Shown: positions 24,158-33,426, numbered from the stretch's first letter. The stretch: 64,000 nt of DNA from Streptomyces scabiei 87.22 (GCF_000091305.1 NC_013929.1:4712001-4776000); one strand, 5' to 3'. Numbers and translations: made by a program. Notes: generated by a model from the sequence alone, not told the origin.

Positions 24158-24823
24158 TCAGCCGGGGGTGACCAGCCGCGCCTCGTAGGCGAACACCGCC
24201 GCCTGGGTGCGGTCCCGCAGACCCAGCTTCACCAGGACCCGGCTCACATGCGTCTTGATCGTGGACTCGGCGACCACCAGGCGCTCGGCGATCTCCGAAT
24301 TGGACAGACCCTGGGCGATGAGAACCAGCACCTCGGTCTCCCGGTCGGTGAGTTCGCCGTACGCCAGCTGGGTGGCCGCCGAGGGACGGGGGGCCTGGAC
24401 CAGTTTGGAGAACTCGGTGATCAGCCGCTTGGTGACGGACGGGGCGAGCAGCGCCTCCCCGGCGGCGACCACCCGCACCCCGTCGGCCAGTTGGCGGGCC
24501 GAGGCGTCCTTGAGGAGGAAGCCGGAGGCTCCCGCCCGCAGTGCCTGGTAGACGTACTCGTCGAGGTCGAACGTGGTCAGGACCAGCACCTTCGCCCCGT
24601 CGTCCGACGCCACGATCTCCCGGGTGGCCTCGATGCCGTTCAGCTCGGGCATCCGGATGTCCATCAGGACCACGTCCGGCGACAGCTCCCGGACCCGTCG
24701 GACCGCCTCCCGGCCGTTCACCGCCTCGCCGACCACCTCGATGTCCGGCATCGCGTTGAGCAGTACGGAGAAGCCCTCTCGGACCATCATCTGGTCGTCG
24801 GCGATCAGCACGCGGATCGTCAT
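24158..24823 (-). CDS. NarL/LuxR-type response regulator 1
   Basis: 221-aa response regulator. Receiver domain: VLIADDQMMVREGF (acidic pocket), phospho-acceptor Asp in DVVLMDIRMPELNG, and LTTFDLDEY, with Lys in FLLKDAS. DNA-binding domain: LTDRETEVLVLIAQGLSNSEIAERLVVAESTIKTHVSRVLVKL. Its start overlaps the kinase stop by ATGA (24820-24823). It is a close paralogue of the regulator at 26296-26970. Confidence 0.95.
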   Translation of the reverse strand: MTIRVLIADDQMMVREGFSVLLNAMPDIEVVGEAVNGREAVRRVRELSPDVVLMDIRMPELNGIEATREIVASDDGAKVLVLTTFDLDEYVYQALRAGASGFLLKDASARQLADGVRVVAAGEALLAPSVTKRLITEFSKLVQAPRPSAATQLAYGELTDRETEVLVLIAQGLSNSEIAERLVVAESTIKTHVSRVLVKLGLRDRTQAAVFAYEARLVTPG

Positions 24824-26169
24824 GCGTCGGCCTCGCTCACGCTGGACACGGGCAGGAACACCGTCACCTCGTAGCCCCCGTCCCCCGTCTCGCCCGTGGT
24901 CATCTCGCCGTTCAGCATCGCGACGCGCTCGCGCATGCCGGTGAGGCCGTGACCCGTGCCATGGGTGGACTTCACCAGGACCACCTCCTGGGACGGTCCG
25001 TTGACGATCCGCAGGCCGAGCCCGCCGAGGACATAGCCGATCTCCACACGGGCCGAGGCGCCCGGTGCGTGCCGCAGGGTGTTGCTGAGGGCCTCCTGCA
25101 CGATGCGGTACGCCGACAGCTCCACGCCCTGCGGCAGCTCACGGACCGCTCCGGTGACCGCCTTGTCGACCGTGAGCCCTGCCTCCCGGACATTGGCCAG
25201 CAGGCCGTCGAGGTCGGCGAGGGTGGGCTGCGGGGCGTCCGGGGCCTCGTAGTCCTCGGCGCGGACCACACCGAGGACACGGCGCAGCTCGGTGAGGGCG
25301 GCCACCGCGTTCTCCCGGATGGTGGCGAAGGCCTGCTCCAGCTCCGGCGGCGGGTTCTCCACCCGGTAGGGCGCGGCCTCGGCCTGGATGGCGACCACCG
25401 ACATGTGGTGGGCCACCACGTCGTGCAGCTCCCGGGCGATGGTGGTGCGCTCCTCCAGGAGGGTGCGCCGGGAGCGCTCGTGCTCGGTCACCGTCTGCTG
25501 GGCGGTCACCTCGCGCTGGGCGGTGCGGCGTATGGACAGGGCGGAGGCTGCCAGCAGGGTCACGGCGGAGACGAAGAGCAGCGGGATCGTGTTGTTCGTC
25601 GCGTAGTGGCCGCCGCCGAGGGTTCCTTCCATGAACGCTCCGTAAGCGGCAGTCAGGACCCACATCCAGGCGGCTATGCGCGGCCGGGTGCGCAGCGCCA
25701 CGACCGTCATCACCACGAGGTGGGTCGCGAAACTGCCGGCCGTCCACGGCCAGTCGTCCCACTGACCGGCACCCACCGCGGTCATGGGGGCCGTGATCAT
25801 GGACGCCCAGAAGGCCGCCACGGGCCTGATCATGGTGGCCAGGACCGTGCACAGGGCGAACCCGGTGGCCAGGAGGGTGTCGATCCCGCTGCCGTCTCCG
25901 GCGGAGGCGGCGATGGTCATCGAGAGCAGGGCGGCCGCCACCACGGCCGCGTGCGGGGCCCAGGCCACGTACACACGGAGGCGGCCGGAGAGCCGGCCGG
26001 TGAACGGGCCGTCCATCTTCATCGGGGGCATCGGCCGGTAGGCGAACCCGTCGTGGAACAGGTCCTGGCGCAGCCTGTGCCACGCGTCCATGGCCAGCCG
26101 GAACTCCGGGCTGCTCGGCCTGGCTCCGCCTCGCAAGGGCATCGTCTGGGTCTGGGTCGTCTCCGTCAC
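24820..26169 (-). CDS. sensor histidine kinase 1 (HisKA_3 type)
   Basis: 449-aa kinase, GTG start at 26169. The N-terminal cytosolic helix (EFRLAMDAWHRLRQDLFHDGFAYRPMPP) is followed by about six TM helices with short loops (residues 65-205), so the signal is sensed in or near the membrane. Phospho-acceptor motif ARELHDVVAHHMSVVAIQ; HATPase N-box LSNTLRHAPG and G-box GTGHGLTGMRERVAML. It pairs with response regulator 1 by overlap and is probably transcribed from a promoter near the 20-bp motif at 26236-26255. Confidence 0.93.
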   Translation of the reverse strand: MTETTQTQTMPLRGGARPSSPEFRLAMDAWHRLRQDLFHDGFAYRPMPPMKMDGPFTGRLSGRLRVYVAWAPHAAVVAAALLSMTIAASAGDGSGIDTLLATGFALCTVLATMIRPVAAFWASMITAPMTAVGAGQWDDWPWTAGSFATHLVVMTVVALRTRPRIAAWMWVLTAAYGAFMEGTLGGGHYATNNTIPLLFVSAVTLLAASALSIRRTAQREVTAQQTVTEHERSRRTLLEERTTIARELHDVVAHHMSVVAIQAEAAPYRVENPPPELEQAFATIRENAVAALTELRRVLGVVRAEDYEAPDAPQPTLADLDGLLANVREAGLTVDKAVTGAVRELPQGVELSAYRIVQEALSNTLRHAPGASARVEIGYVLGGLGLRIVNGPSQEVVLVKSTHGTGHGLTGMRERVAMLNGEMTTGETGDGGYEVTVFLPVSSVSEADA

Positions 26170-26235
26170 ATGGAAAACGGTAGGCGCAGAGGGGTTCCGG
26201 CGTCGTCACCAGTGAGGAGGGTCTGTCCGGGTCCG

Positions 26236-26255
26236 TCTCAGGTACTACGGGTACC
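26236..26255 (-). promoter_or_regulatory. 20-bp motif upstream of HK1-RR1 operon (copy 1)
   Basis: The plus strand reads TCTCAGGTACTACGGGTACC; the same motif with two C/T changes is at 30761-30780. It contains GGTAC direct repeats with a 9-bp period and lies 67-86 bp upstream of the kinase start. A shared binding site for the paralogous LuxR-type regulators is inferred. Confidence 0.6.
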
Positions 26256-26295
26256 GCCCGGCCGGCGTCGCGGGTCCCCCGGTGGTGGCGTCCGC

Positions 26296-26970
26296 TCAGT
26301 AGCCCTTGGGGCGGACCAGGCCCGACTCGTAGGCGAAGACCGCTGCCTGGGTGCGGTCGCGCAGACCCAGTTTGACCAGGATGCGGCCCACATGGGTCTT
26401 CACCGTCTGCTCGGCGACGACGAGGCTCTGGGCGATCTCGGCGTTGGACAGGCCCTGCGCGATCAGGGAGAGCACCTCGGTCTCCCGCTCGGTCAGGTCG
26501 CCGACACGCTCCTTGAGCGGGGCGCGGGGAGCGGTGCCGAGGCGGGAGAACTCGGCGATGAGGCGGCGGGTCACCCCGGGCGCGAGCAGTGCGTCGCCCG
26601 CCGCGACGACCCGTACCGCCTCGGCGAGCTGGTCGGCGGAGGCGTCCTTGAGGAGGAAACCGGACGCGCCGGCGCGCAGCGCCTCGTACACGTACTCGTC
26701 GAGGTCGAAGGTGGTGAGGACGAGGACTCTGATGTGCGGGCGCTCGGTGGTGATGCGCCGGGTCGCCTCGATGCCGCCCAGCTCGGGCATGCGGATGTCC
26801 ATCAGGACGACGTCCGGGGCCAGTTCGGCGACCTTGTCGATCGCGTCGAGGCCGTGCACGGCCTGGCCGACGACGTCGATGTCGGGCTGGATGTCGAGCA
26901 GCACCGAGAAGCCCTGCCGGACCATCTGCTGGTCGTCCGCGATCAGTACACGGATGGTGCTGCTCGTCAT
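26296..26970 (-). CDS. NarL/LuxR-type response regulator 2
   Basis: 224-aa paralogue of regulator 1: VLIADDQQMVRQGFSVLLD, phospho-Asp in DVVLMDIRMPELGG, FLLKDASADQL, and LTERETEVLSLIAQGLSNAEIAQSLVVAEQTVKTHVGRILVKL. The recognition helix differs from regulator 1 at few positions (AEQTVKTHVGRIL against AESTIKTHVSRVL), so the two could bind the same sites. The start overlaps the HK2 stop as ATGA (26967-26970). It is the last gene of the four-gene operon starting at 30655. Confidence 0.95.
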   Translation of the reverse strand: MTSSTIRVLIADDQQMVRQGFSVLLDIQPDIDVVGQAVHGLDAIDKVAELAPDVVLMDIRMPELGGIEATRRITTERPHIRVLVLTTFDLDEYVYEALRAGASGFLLKDASADQLAEAVRVVAAGDALLAPGVTRRLIAEFSRLGTAPRAPLKERVGDLTERETEVLSLIAQGLSNAEIAQSLVVAEQTVKTHVGRILVKLGLRDRTQAAVFAYESGLVRPKGY

Positions 26971-28349
26971 GGACTCGTTTCTCCTGTCGTGTCCGGTGCG
27001 AGCCGGGGCTCGCCGCCGGGGTCTCCGTCGCGGGGGAGGAAGGCCACGACGGCGAAGCCGCCGTGGGAGGTCTCGGTCGCCATGAGGGTGCCACCGAGCA
27101 TCGCGGCGCGCTCGCGCATGCCGAGCAGCCCGTGGCCGGCGCCGGGGGACGGTGGGGCCTCACGGGCTGGGCGGGAGTTGATGACCCGTACCTGCAGACC
27201 GCGCGGGAAGTGGGTGAGCTCCACGCGGACGGTCGAACCCGGCGCGTGCCGCAGGGCGTTGCTCAGTGCCTCCTGCACGATGCGGTACGCCGACAGCTCC
27301 ACGCCGGGCGGCAGGGGGCGCACCTCCCCGTGGATCTCGGTGACCACCGCGAGACCCGCCGCGCGGGTGTTGTCGACGAGCGCGTCGAGGCGGTCCAGGG
27401 TGGGCTGCGGGGCGTGCGGGGCGGTGCCCTCGGTGACGCCCGCTATCGCCCGGGGATCGTCGGGGCCGCCGTCCGGTGGGTACTCGGAGCGCAGTACGCC
27501 GAGGACGCGGCGGAGTTCGGTGAGTGCCTCCAGCGCGTTCTGCCGGATGCCGTGGAGGTTCTCCTTCAGTTCCTCGGACGGGTTCTCCGTCAGGTGCGGG
27601 GCGACCTGGGCCTGGATGGAGATCACCGACATGTGGTGGGCGACCACGTCGTGCAGCTCGCGCGCGATACGGCTGCGCTCCTCCAGGACGGTGCGGCGGG
27701 CGCGCTCCTCGGCGGTGATGCTCGTCTGTGCGACGAGCTGGGTGCGGGCCTCGCGGCGGCCTCGCAGGGCGCCGCCGAGGATGGTGACGCCCGTGAACAT
27801 CGCCAGGGCCAGCATGCCCGACGGCTCGTGGTTCGCACTGCCGACGAATTCCTGCAGGACGTACGTGAGCAGTGCGGTGAGGGCCAGCACCTCGGCGGAC
27901 ACGCGGGTGGGCAGGCGCAGGGCGAGCAGGAACAGCACCGTGGCGTGCGCGAAGATCCCGGAACCGGTCCACGGCCAGAAGGGCTGGTTGTCCGACGTCG
28001 GGTTCAGGGCGAGGTGGGCACGGGCGCCGACGGCCGCCACGGCCATGAGGACGGTCGACAGCCACCACGCGGGCACGGGCCGCCACAGCGCGAGCGACAC
28101 CGCCCCTCCTTGCACCACCGCGCACAGCAGGCCGTACTCGGTGCCGAGTCCGTACCGGTCGACCATTTGATCGGCGGCGGCCATGGTGGTGCCGAAGGCG
28201 ATCAGGAAGACCATCCCGTGCGGCAGCCAGCGGAGCCAGACCGAGGGGGGCAGCGGGTGGGGCGTGGCGCTCCACAGATCCTGGCGCAGCACCCGAAGGC
28301 CCTTGGTCAACCGCTTCTCCACCCCGTTCATCCGCACCACCCTAGGCAT
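26967..28349 (-). CDS. sensor histidine kinase 2 (HisKA_3 type)
   Basis: 460-aa kinase, paralogue of HK1. About six TM helices occupy residues 40-195 (MVFLIAFGTTMAAADQM, VLFLLALRLPTRVS, LALTALLTYVLQEFV). Catalytic motifs: RIARELHDVVAHHMSVISIQ, LSNALRHAPG, AGHGLLGMRERAAML. The ATG at 28349 overlaps the acyltransferase stop by 8 nt (ATGCCTAG), the same kind of overlap as at the next junction upstream, which is why I prefer it to the ATG at 28331. The signal is unknown but is presumably related to the acyltransferase and hydrolase of its operon. Confidence 0.92.
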   Translation of the reverse strand: MPRVVRMNGVEKRLTKGLRVLRQDLWSATPHPLPPSVWLRWLPHGMVFLIAFGTTMAAADQMVDRYGLGTEYGLLCAVVQGGAVSLALWRPVPAWWLSTVLMAVAAVGARAHLALNPTSDNQPFWPWTGSGIFAHATVLFLLALRLPTRVSAEVLALTALLTYVLQEFVGSANHEPSGMLALAMFTGVTILGGALRGRREARTQLVAQTSITAEERARRTVLEERSRIARELHDVVAHHMSVISIQAQVAPHLTENPSEELKENLHGIRQNALEALTELRRVLGVLRSEYPPDGGPDDPRAIAGVTEGTAPHAPQPTLDRLDALVDNTRAAGLAVVTEIHGEVRPLPPGVELSAYRIVQEALSNALRHAPGSTVRVELTHFPRGLQVRVINSRPAREAPPSPGAGHGLLGMRERAAMLGGTLMATETSHGGFAVVAFLPRDGDPGGEPRLAPDTTGETSP

Positions 28350-29583
28350 GTCGCACCGCCTCGGTCTCCGTATTCCTCGACTGCCGTGCCCCGTCGGGCC
28401 GTGGCCGGACGCGCACCGCGGGGGAACCCTCGCGGGTACGTGGACGGCGGTTCTCGTGACGGTGGAAGGCCGCCCGGCAGAGCAGGAGCGCCAGGGCGAA
28501 CACCGGCAGCCAGGCAAGGCGCGCGGCCACCCAGGCGAGATCGTCGGGGAGGGTGTGCAGGCCGGGGAGTCGGCCTGCCGTCAGTCCGGTGGCGGTCGTC
28601 GCCATCATCGCCGTCTGGTGCCAGAGGAACACGGTCATCGCCGAAAGGTTCACGACCGCCACGGCCGCCCAGGCCAGGGGCCGGCGACGCAGGACGCGAC
28701 GGAGAGGATCGCGGAGCAGGAGCGCCAGACCGCACTGGGCCAGGCCGAAGGTGACGGCGGCCAGGGTGGGCGGGTTCAGGTTGGAGATCCGGGCGCCGGG
28801 GACGCCGACCATCGACGCGGGATAGCCGGCCCAGACGATCAGGCCCGCCGTCGCCACCGTGCCGGACAGCAGCAGGGTCCAGCCCGCGCGCGGGCGCTCC
28901 AGTTCGCCTCGTGCCCAGGCCGCGCCCAGCGTGTACGGGACCAGCCAGCCCGCGGCCAGGTTGATCCAGCCGAGGCCCTGCGGGCCGCCGAGGCCGAAAC
29001 GGATGAGGTCCACATGGAGGACGACGGCCAGGGGCCAGAGCGGGTTGAGGCGGGCCAGCAAGGGGGTCGCCGCCGTGAGGGCGGCGAAGACGAGGAGGAA
29101 CCACAGCGGGGACAGGGCCAGCTTCACCAGGGTGTGGACCGTGTCCACGCGGGTGCCCGTGGCCAGGAGGGCGATCGTGACCGCCGTCCACAGCGTCAGC
29201 AGGGCCACGACCGGCCGGAACAGACGGGCCAGACGGGCGCGGAGCCAGGGGAGGTAGGTGACACCGCGGGCCCGGGCCGAGGAGTGGCTTCTGGTGGCCA
29301 CGTGACCGCCCGCCAGGAAGAAGACGGCGAGGGTCTGGAAGAGCCAGGAGATGGGGGCCAGTTGGGGCATGTGTGAGAGCGGGCTGGTGGTGTGGAGCGT
29401 GCCGCCGTCCGCGACCAGGGCGGTGACCAGCCAGTGGCCCAGGATGACGCCGAGTATGGCGAGGGCCCGCAGGGCGTCCACGGCCCGGTCCCGGCCGGGT
29501 GGGGTGGCGGCCTCGATGTGCCGGACGGCCCGGCGGGCGGCCGTACGGACGGCAGTGGGCCCGAGGGTGGGGTGGTCACGCAT
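28342..29583 (-). CDS. membrane acyltransferase (family 3, OafA/WecH-like)
   Basis: 413-aa polytopic protein. The acyltransferase-3 signature is at the N-terminus: RDRAVDALRALAILGVILGHWLVTAL (R-x10-H active-site pattern), then LFQTLAVFFLAGG and about ten TM helices up to LPVFALALLLCRAAFH, with a basic C-terminal tail. Such enzymes acetylate or succinylate exported sugars, lipids or antibiotics. The start ATG overlaps the upstream hydrolase stop (ATGCGTGA, 8 nt), so the two are coupled, and the kinase gene follows in the same way. Confidence 0.88.
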   Translation of the reverse strand: MRDHPTLGPTAVRTAARRAVRHIEAATPPGRDRAVDALRALAILGVILGHWLVTALVADGGTLHTTSPLSHMPQLAPISWLFQTLAVFFLAGGHVATRSHSSARARGVTYLPWLRARLARLFRPVVALLTLWTAVTIALLATGTRVDTVHTLVKLALSPLWFLLVFAALTAATPLLARLNPLWPLAVVLHVDLIRFGLGGPQGLGWINLAAGWLVPYTLGAAWARGELERPRAGWTLLLSGTVATAGLIVWAGYPASMVGVPGARISNLNPPTLAAVTFGLAQCGLALLLRDPLRRVLRRRPLAWAAVAVVNLSAMTVFLWHQTAMMATTATGLTAGRLPGLHTLPDDLAWVAARLAWLPVFALALLLCRAAFHRHENRRPRTREGSPAVRVRPRPDGARQSRNTETEAVRHA

Positions 29584-30655
29584 CGGTGACCTCCGCACGC
29601 GCGCCCAGGGTGATGCGGGCCAGATTGTCGAGGGGCGCGGAGCCGGGAGCGAAGTAGTCGCTGTGGCCTGCCGGGCCCGCGGCGAAGACACGGGCGCCGA
29701 AGGCGCGGGACGTGGGATCGGGGCCGAATCCGACGGTCGTGCCGAAGAGGCCGGCCCGGGTGTGGGGGACCGTGCCGATCCAGTCGTCCGTGCCCCGGGC
29801 CGCCCATACGCGTGCCGAGGTGCGCAGGGCGGCCGCGCTGTCCGCGCCGGTGCCGGGGCTGCCGATCAGGGCGAGGTCGTCGACGTCGTCGAAACCGGTG
29901 ACGGCGTGGGCGCAGACGACCGTGCCGTAGGAGTGGCAGACGAGGGTGAGGCCGGTGGAGTCGCCCACCAGGGCGCGTAGTTCGCGCAGGAACGAGCGCA
30001 GGCGGGGGGCCGCCCGTTCGGCTCGGGTGGGGGTGAGGACCGCCGTGCTGATCGTTCCCGGGGTCTCGTAGCCGAGCCAGGCGATCACCGCCGTGTCCGG
30101 GCCCGTGCGGTCGTACAGGGACTGTGCGGCTGTGCGGAAGCGGTCGTAGGTGTCCAGGCTCGTGTCCGAGCCCGGGACCAGGACCGCCGTGTGGTCGGCG
30201 TGCAGCAGGTCGCCCAGGACCTCCACGACCTGGCCGGGGCCTCGGCCGTCGAACCGCAGGAGCCTGCGGGTGGGTGCTGCCAGCCGCCGGTCGGTCGCGG
30301 CTCTGCCGCGGTCCCCGTGGGCGTCGGCCGTACGGGCCGCCTCCGCCGCGTTCGCGCGGTTGGCCGCGTACGTCGACCGGAGCGTCGTCGGGGTCGGCGG
30401 GGCGAGGGATGCCGGGGGCGGGGCCGGGATCCGCGGTCTGGCCGCGGCGGAGACAGGGGCCACGACGGACGTCGCCACCAGGAGCGCGAGCAGCGTGCGG
30501 CGCAGCCGGGGCGCCCCGGGGAGCCGGGGCCGACGAGGGATACGCCGAAGGGCCTTCGGCCCGGGGGACGGCCGCGGTGGCTGCGCCGTGGGACGCGGTC
30601 CCGCGGGTGTCCCGAGGTCTGCCTCCGGCCTTGTCGCGACCCCCATGCCGCCCAC
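29576..30655 (-). CDS. secreted alpha/beta hydrolase (DUF1023)
   Basis: 359-aa protein. After a proline/arginine-rich N-terminus comes a signal sequence (LRRTLLALLVATSVVAPVSAAA), then the hydrolase: TAVLVPGSDTSLDTYDRF, TAVIAWLGYETP and the nucleophile elbow LVCHSYGTVV (Ser at about 249), with GSPGTGADSAA and a likely catalytic His in AGPAGHSDYF. DUF1023 proteins are actinobacterial lipase/esterase-like enzymes of unknown substrate. It is first in the operon hydrolase, acyltransferase, HK2, RR2, and the 20-bp motif lies 106-125 bp upstream. Confidence 0.85.
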   Translation of the reverse strand: MGGMGVATRPEADLGTPAGPRPTAQPPRPSPGPKALRRIPRRPRLPGAPRLRRTLLALLVATSVVAPVSAAARPRIPAPPPASLAPPTPTTLRSTYAANRANAAEAARTADAHGDRGRAATDRRLAAPTRRLLRFDGRGPGQVVEVLGDLLHADHTAVLVPGSDTSLDTYDRFRTAAQSLYDRTGPDTAVIAWLGYETPGTISTAVLTPTRAERAAPRLRSFLRELRALVGDSTGLTLVCHSYGTVVCAHAVTGFDDVDDLALIGSPGTGADSAAALRTSARVWAARGTDDWIGTVPHTRAGLFGTTVGFGPDPTSRAFGARVFAAGPAGHSDYFAPGSAPLDNLARITLGARAEVTDA

Positions 30656-30760
30656 CCCTTCCCTGCCGGGACCGCCCGTCCATCGGGCCGTCCAGGCAAG
30701 GAAGTTATGGAACGATCACCGTCGTCGGCGTCCCGCCGTGGAGCTCACCTGGGATCTGGC

Positions 30761-30780
30761 TCTCAGGTATTACGGGTATC
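30761..30780 (-). promoter_or_regulatory. 20-bp motif upstream of the hydrolase-acyltransferase-HK2-RR2 operon (copy 2)
   Basis: The plus strand reads TCTCAGGTATTACGGGTATC, 18 of 20 identical to the copy at 26236-26255 and in the same orientation to its operon. Both changes are C to T at equivalent positions of the GGTAC repeats, consistent with a selected site. Confidence 0.6.
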
Positions 30781-30827
30781 AGCGGGGAGGACGTGGGCCG
30801 TGACGGGCCCCGTGGGCCGGTCGGGGT

Positions 30828-31763
30828 TCACCAGGCCAGTTGGGCGATCTCCTCCACCACCACCGCGCACGCGTCCGCCGCCGGGTCGATGAGCGGGAAG
30901 TGGCCCACGTCCTCCAGCAGCGTCAGGCCCACGACCTCGCCCGCCCGGGCCGCGGCGTCGGCGTACGCCTCGGCGACGGCCTGCGGGACGACGATGTCGG
31001 AGCGGCCCTGTACGAGGGTGGTGGCGATGCCGGTCGGGAGGAGGAGCGCGGGGTCGGCGTAGGGGCGGCGCTCGGTGAACTTGCCCTGGCCACCGAGGAG
31101 TTGACCGGCCGCACCGCCGCAGACGTCCAGCTTCTCGGCCACGGCGAAGTCGGCGATGGGGGCCAGGGCGACGACACCGCGGAAGGGGGCGGGGCGGGAG
31201 GCGCGCCAGGGCGTGTCGGACGGGAGCACGTGGCGGGCGGCCGCCCACAGGGCGAGGTGGCCGCCTGCGGAGTGGCCGGTGACGACCGTCCGGCGGGGGT
31301 CCGCCTGCGGCAGGGCCGCACGGACGAGGTCCGGCAGGGCGTCGAATGCGGCGGCGATGTCGTCGAACGTCTCCGGCCAGCGGCCCGCCGTGGGGGCCGG
31401 GGTGCCGTTGAGGCCGCTCTGGGCGGGGATCGAACTGCCGCGCCGGTATTCGATGTTGGCCACCGCGAAGCCGTGGCGGGCGAGGAAGTCCGCGAAGGGG
31501 GTGATGTGGTGCCGGTCGTACGGGGCTCGCCAGGCGCCGCCGTGCAGGACCGCGACCACGGGGGCCCCGGGAGGCGCGCCCGCCCCGGCGCCCGCTCCCG
31601 CGTCCGCGTCCGCGCTCGTGGCGGAGGTGCGGGGGGCGTAGAAGTCGATCACCTGGTCGGGGTGGTCGCCGTAGGCGGCCGTGCTGTCCGGGGCGACCGG
31701 CGGGTGCGAGAAGGCGGATGCCTCTTCGGCGGCATCGCGGGCTGCGGCGTCGTCGTCCGGCAT
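30828..31763 (-). CDS. kynB: alpha/beta hydrolase, probable kynurenine formamidase
   Basis: 311-aa hydrolase starting at ATG 31763 (GAGAGG 7 nt upstream). Oxyanion-hole motif LHGGAWRAPYDRHH, nucleophile elbow TVVTGHSAGGHLALWAAA, catalytic Asp near VQGRSDIVVP and His in LLEDVGHFPL: an esterase/BNA7-like arylformamidase fold, different from the metal-dependent KynB fold. It lies directly downstream of kynU and kynA on the same strand. It would hydrolyse N-formylkynurenine, the step between KynA and KynU. An Ala/Asp/Gly-rich insertion (residues about 48-65) is odd. The function rests largely on context. Confidence 0.75.
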   Translation of the reverse strand: MPDDDAAARDAAEEASAFSHPPVAPDSTAAYGDHPDQVIDFYAPRTSATSADADAGAGAGAGAPPGAPVVAVLHGGAWRAPYDRHHITPFADFLARHGFAVANIEYRRGSSIPAQSGLNGTPAPTAGRWPETFDDIAAAFDALPDLVRAALPQADPRRTVVTGHSAGGHLALWAAARHVLPSDTPWRASRPAPFRGVVALAPIADFAVAEKLDVCGGAAGQLLGGQGKFTERRPYADPALLLPTGIATTLVQGRSDIVVPQAVAEAYADAAARAGEVVGLTLLEDVGHFPLIDPAADACAVVVEEIAQLAW

Positions 31764-32160
31764 GCGCCAACCTCTCGGGTGAAACGGATTTGGAAGGGTT
31801 TGGGCAGGCGCGTTCCTGGGAAAGGGGTGCCTGCCGTTGGCGGGGACGGTATCAGGCCCGTGACGTGCGTCGACACCGGGATGTGACGCCGGGTCAGGAG
31901 CCCCGGGACGGCCGGCCGGGGCGGTGGGCCGAGGGGTTTCGCCCACCGGGGCCGCCGAGCACCCTCTCCCGCCCCGCACGGCACGACGGCCCGCCACCAG
32001 GACGATCCCCGGGGCACCCGGCAGAGAAGTCGCCGCCGCCCCGGCAGCGCTCCCCCGCAGCCGGAACGACCGAACCACCCTCGGACTCGGGATCGCCCTC
32101 GGACCCGGGCCCGGACCCACCTCGGCCCCGGACCCGGCCCCGAACAGCAGAACCGCCCCG
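31764..32160. other. gap between kynU and the hydrolase; no gene seen
   Basis: 397 bp of very GC-rich DNA. 32085-32150 is made of repeated CGGACCC/CCGGGCCCGG-like units that could fold into a terminator for kynU. 31775-31880 presumably carries the hydrolase promoter. No convincing frame, RNA or known motif is visible. Confidence 0.5.
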
Positions 32161-33426
32161 CTACCCCGCCTCCCCCAGCGTCTCCGCCAGCACGCGCGCC
32201 GCCCGTTCCACGTCCGCGAAGGTGACGTAGAGCGGGGTGAAGCCGAAGCGGAGGACGTCGGGGTGGCGGAAGTCGCCGATGACACCCCGGTGGATGAGGC
32301 GTTTCATGACGTCGCCGGCGTCGTCGCAGCGCAGGGCGACCTGGCTGCCGCGCTCCGCGTGGGCGACCGGGGTGAGGGACTCGACCCGGCCCTCGGGGAC
32401 GTACGCCGCCACGCAGCGCAGGAAGAAGTCCGTCAGGGCGAGGGACTTGGCGCGGACCGCGGCGATCGTCGCCCCGGCCCCGGCGGCACCGCCGTCGCCG
32501 CCCTCGTACCAGACGTCCAGCGCCGCCTCCAGGGCCAGCATCGACAGGATGTCGGGCGTGCCCACCCGGCCCCGGGGTGCCCCCGCCGCGGCCTCGTAGG
32601 CCGGGCGCATGGCGAAGGGGGCGGCGTGCGAGGTCCAGCCGGGGAGGGGCGAGTCGAAGCGGGGCTGCAGGTCCCTGCGGACGTAGAGGTAGGCCGGGGA
32701 GCCGGGGCCGCCGTTCAGGTACTTGTAGGTGCAGCCGATCGCGAGGTCGACCCCGTGTTCGTCCAGGTCCACGGGCAGGGCGCCCGCGCTGTGGCAGAGG
32801 TCCCAGACGGCGTAGGCGCCGGCCTCGTGGACCGCCGCCGTCAGGGCGGGGAGGTCGTGGAGGCGGCCGGTGCGGTAGTCGACATGGTTGAGCAGGACGG
32901 CAGCCGTCCGGTCGCTCAGGGCGGCCGGGACCTCCGCCGGGGTCACCGGGCGCAGGGTACGGCCGGTCATCCGGGCCGCCGACTCGGCCATGTAGCCGTC
33001 CGTGGGGAACGTCGTCGCGTCGACCAGGATCTCGTCACGACGGCCGCCGGCGGAGGCGGAGTCCTCCTCCGCCATCCGTACCGCCGCCACGACCGCCTTG
33101 AAGACGTTGACACTCGTGGAGTCGCCGACCACGATCTGGCCCGGGGCCGCGCCGACCAGCGGGGCTATCCGGTCGCCGATCCGCTCGGGCGCAGTCCACC
33201 AGCCGCTCTCGTCCCAGGAGCGGATGCGCATCTCGCCCCACTCGCGGTGGACGACGTCCGTGAGCCGTCCGGGGACCGAGGCCGGCAGCGCGCCGAGCGA
33301 ATTGCCGTCGAGGTAGACGGCGTCGTCGAGGACGAAGCGGGAACGCAGGCCGGACAGCACGTCGGCCGCGTCCGACTCCTTTGCCCGTGCGATCAGTTCC
33401 GTGCTGGACGCGGTGATGTCAGACAT
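32161..33426 (-). CDS. kynU: kynureninase
   Basis: 421-aa PLP enzyme cleaving L-kynurenine to anthranilate and alanine. Motifs: YLDGNSLGALPASVPGRL, EMRIRSWDESGWWTAPERIGD, VGDSTSVNVFKAVVAA, HVDYRTGRLHDLPALTA, DLCHSAGALPVDLDEH, and the PLP lysine segment IGCTYKYLNGGPGSPAYLYV, followed by WTSHAAPFAM and RFGFTPLYVTFADVE. Its ATG overlaps the kynA stop by 8 nt (ATGTCTGA), so the two are coupled. Confidence 0.96.
   Translation of the reverse strand: MSDITASSTELIARAKESDAADVLSGLRSRFVLDDAVYLDGNSLGALPASVPGRLTDVVHREWGEMRIRSWDESGWWTAPERIGDRIAPLVGAAPGQIVVGDSTSVNVFKAVVAAVRMAEEDSASAGGRRDEILVDATTFPTDGYMAESAARMTGRTLRPVTPAEVPAALSDRTAAVLLNHVDYRTGRLHDLPALTAAVHEAGAYAVWDLCHSAGALPVDLDEHGVDLAIGCTYKYLNGGPGSPAYLYVRRDLQPRFDSPLPGWTSHAAPFAMRPAYEAAAGAPRGRVGTPDILSMLALEAALDVWYEGGDGGAAGAGATIAAVRAKSLALTDFFLRCVAAYVPEGRVESLTPVAHAERGSQVALRCDDAGDVMKRLIHRGVIGDFRHPDVLRFGFTPLYVTFADVERAARVLAETLGEAG

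Noticed and set aside
24949..28170. Long plus-strand open frame opposite the two histidine kinases
   Set aside because: Antisense to two clear kinase genes; no domain, codon bias of the wrong strand.
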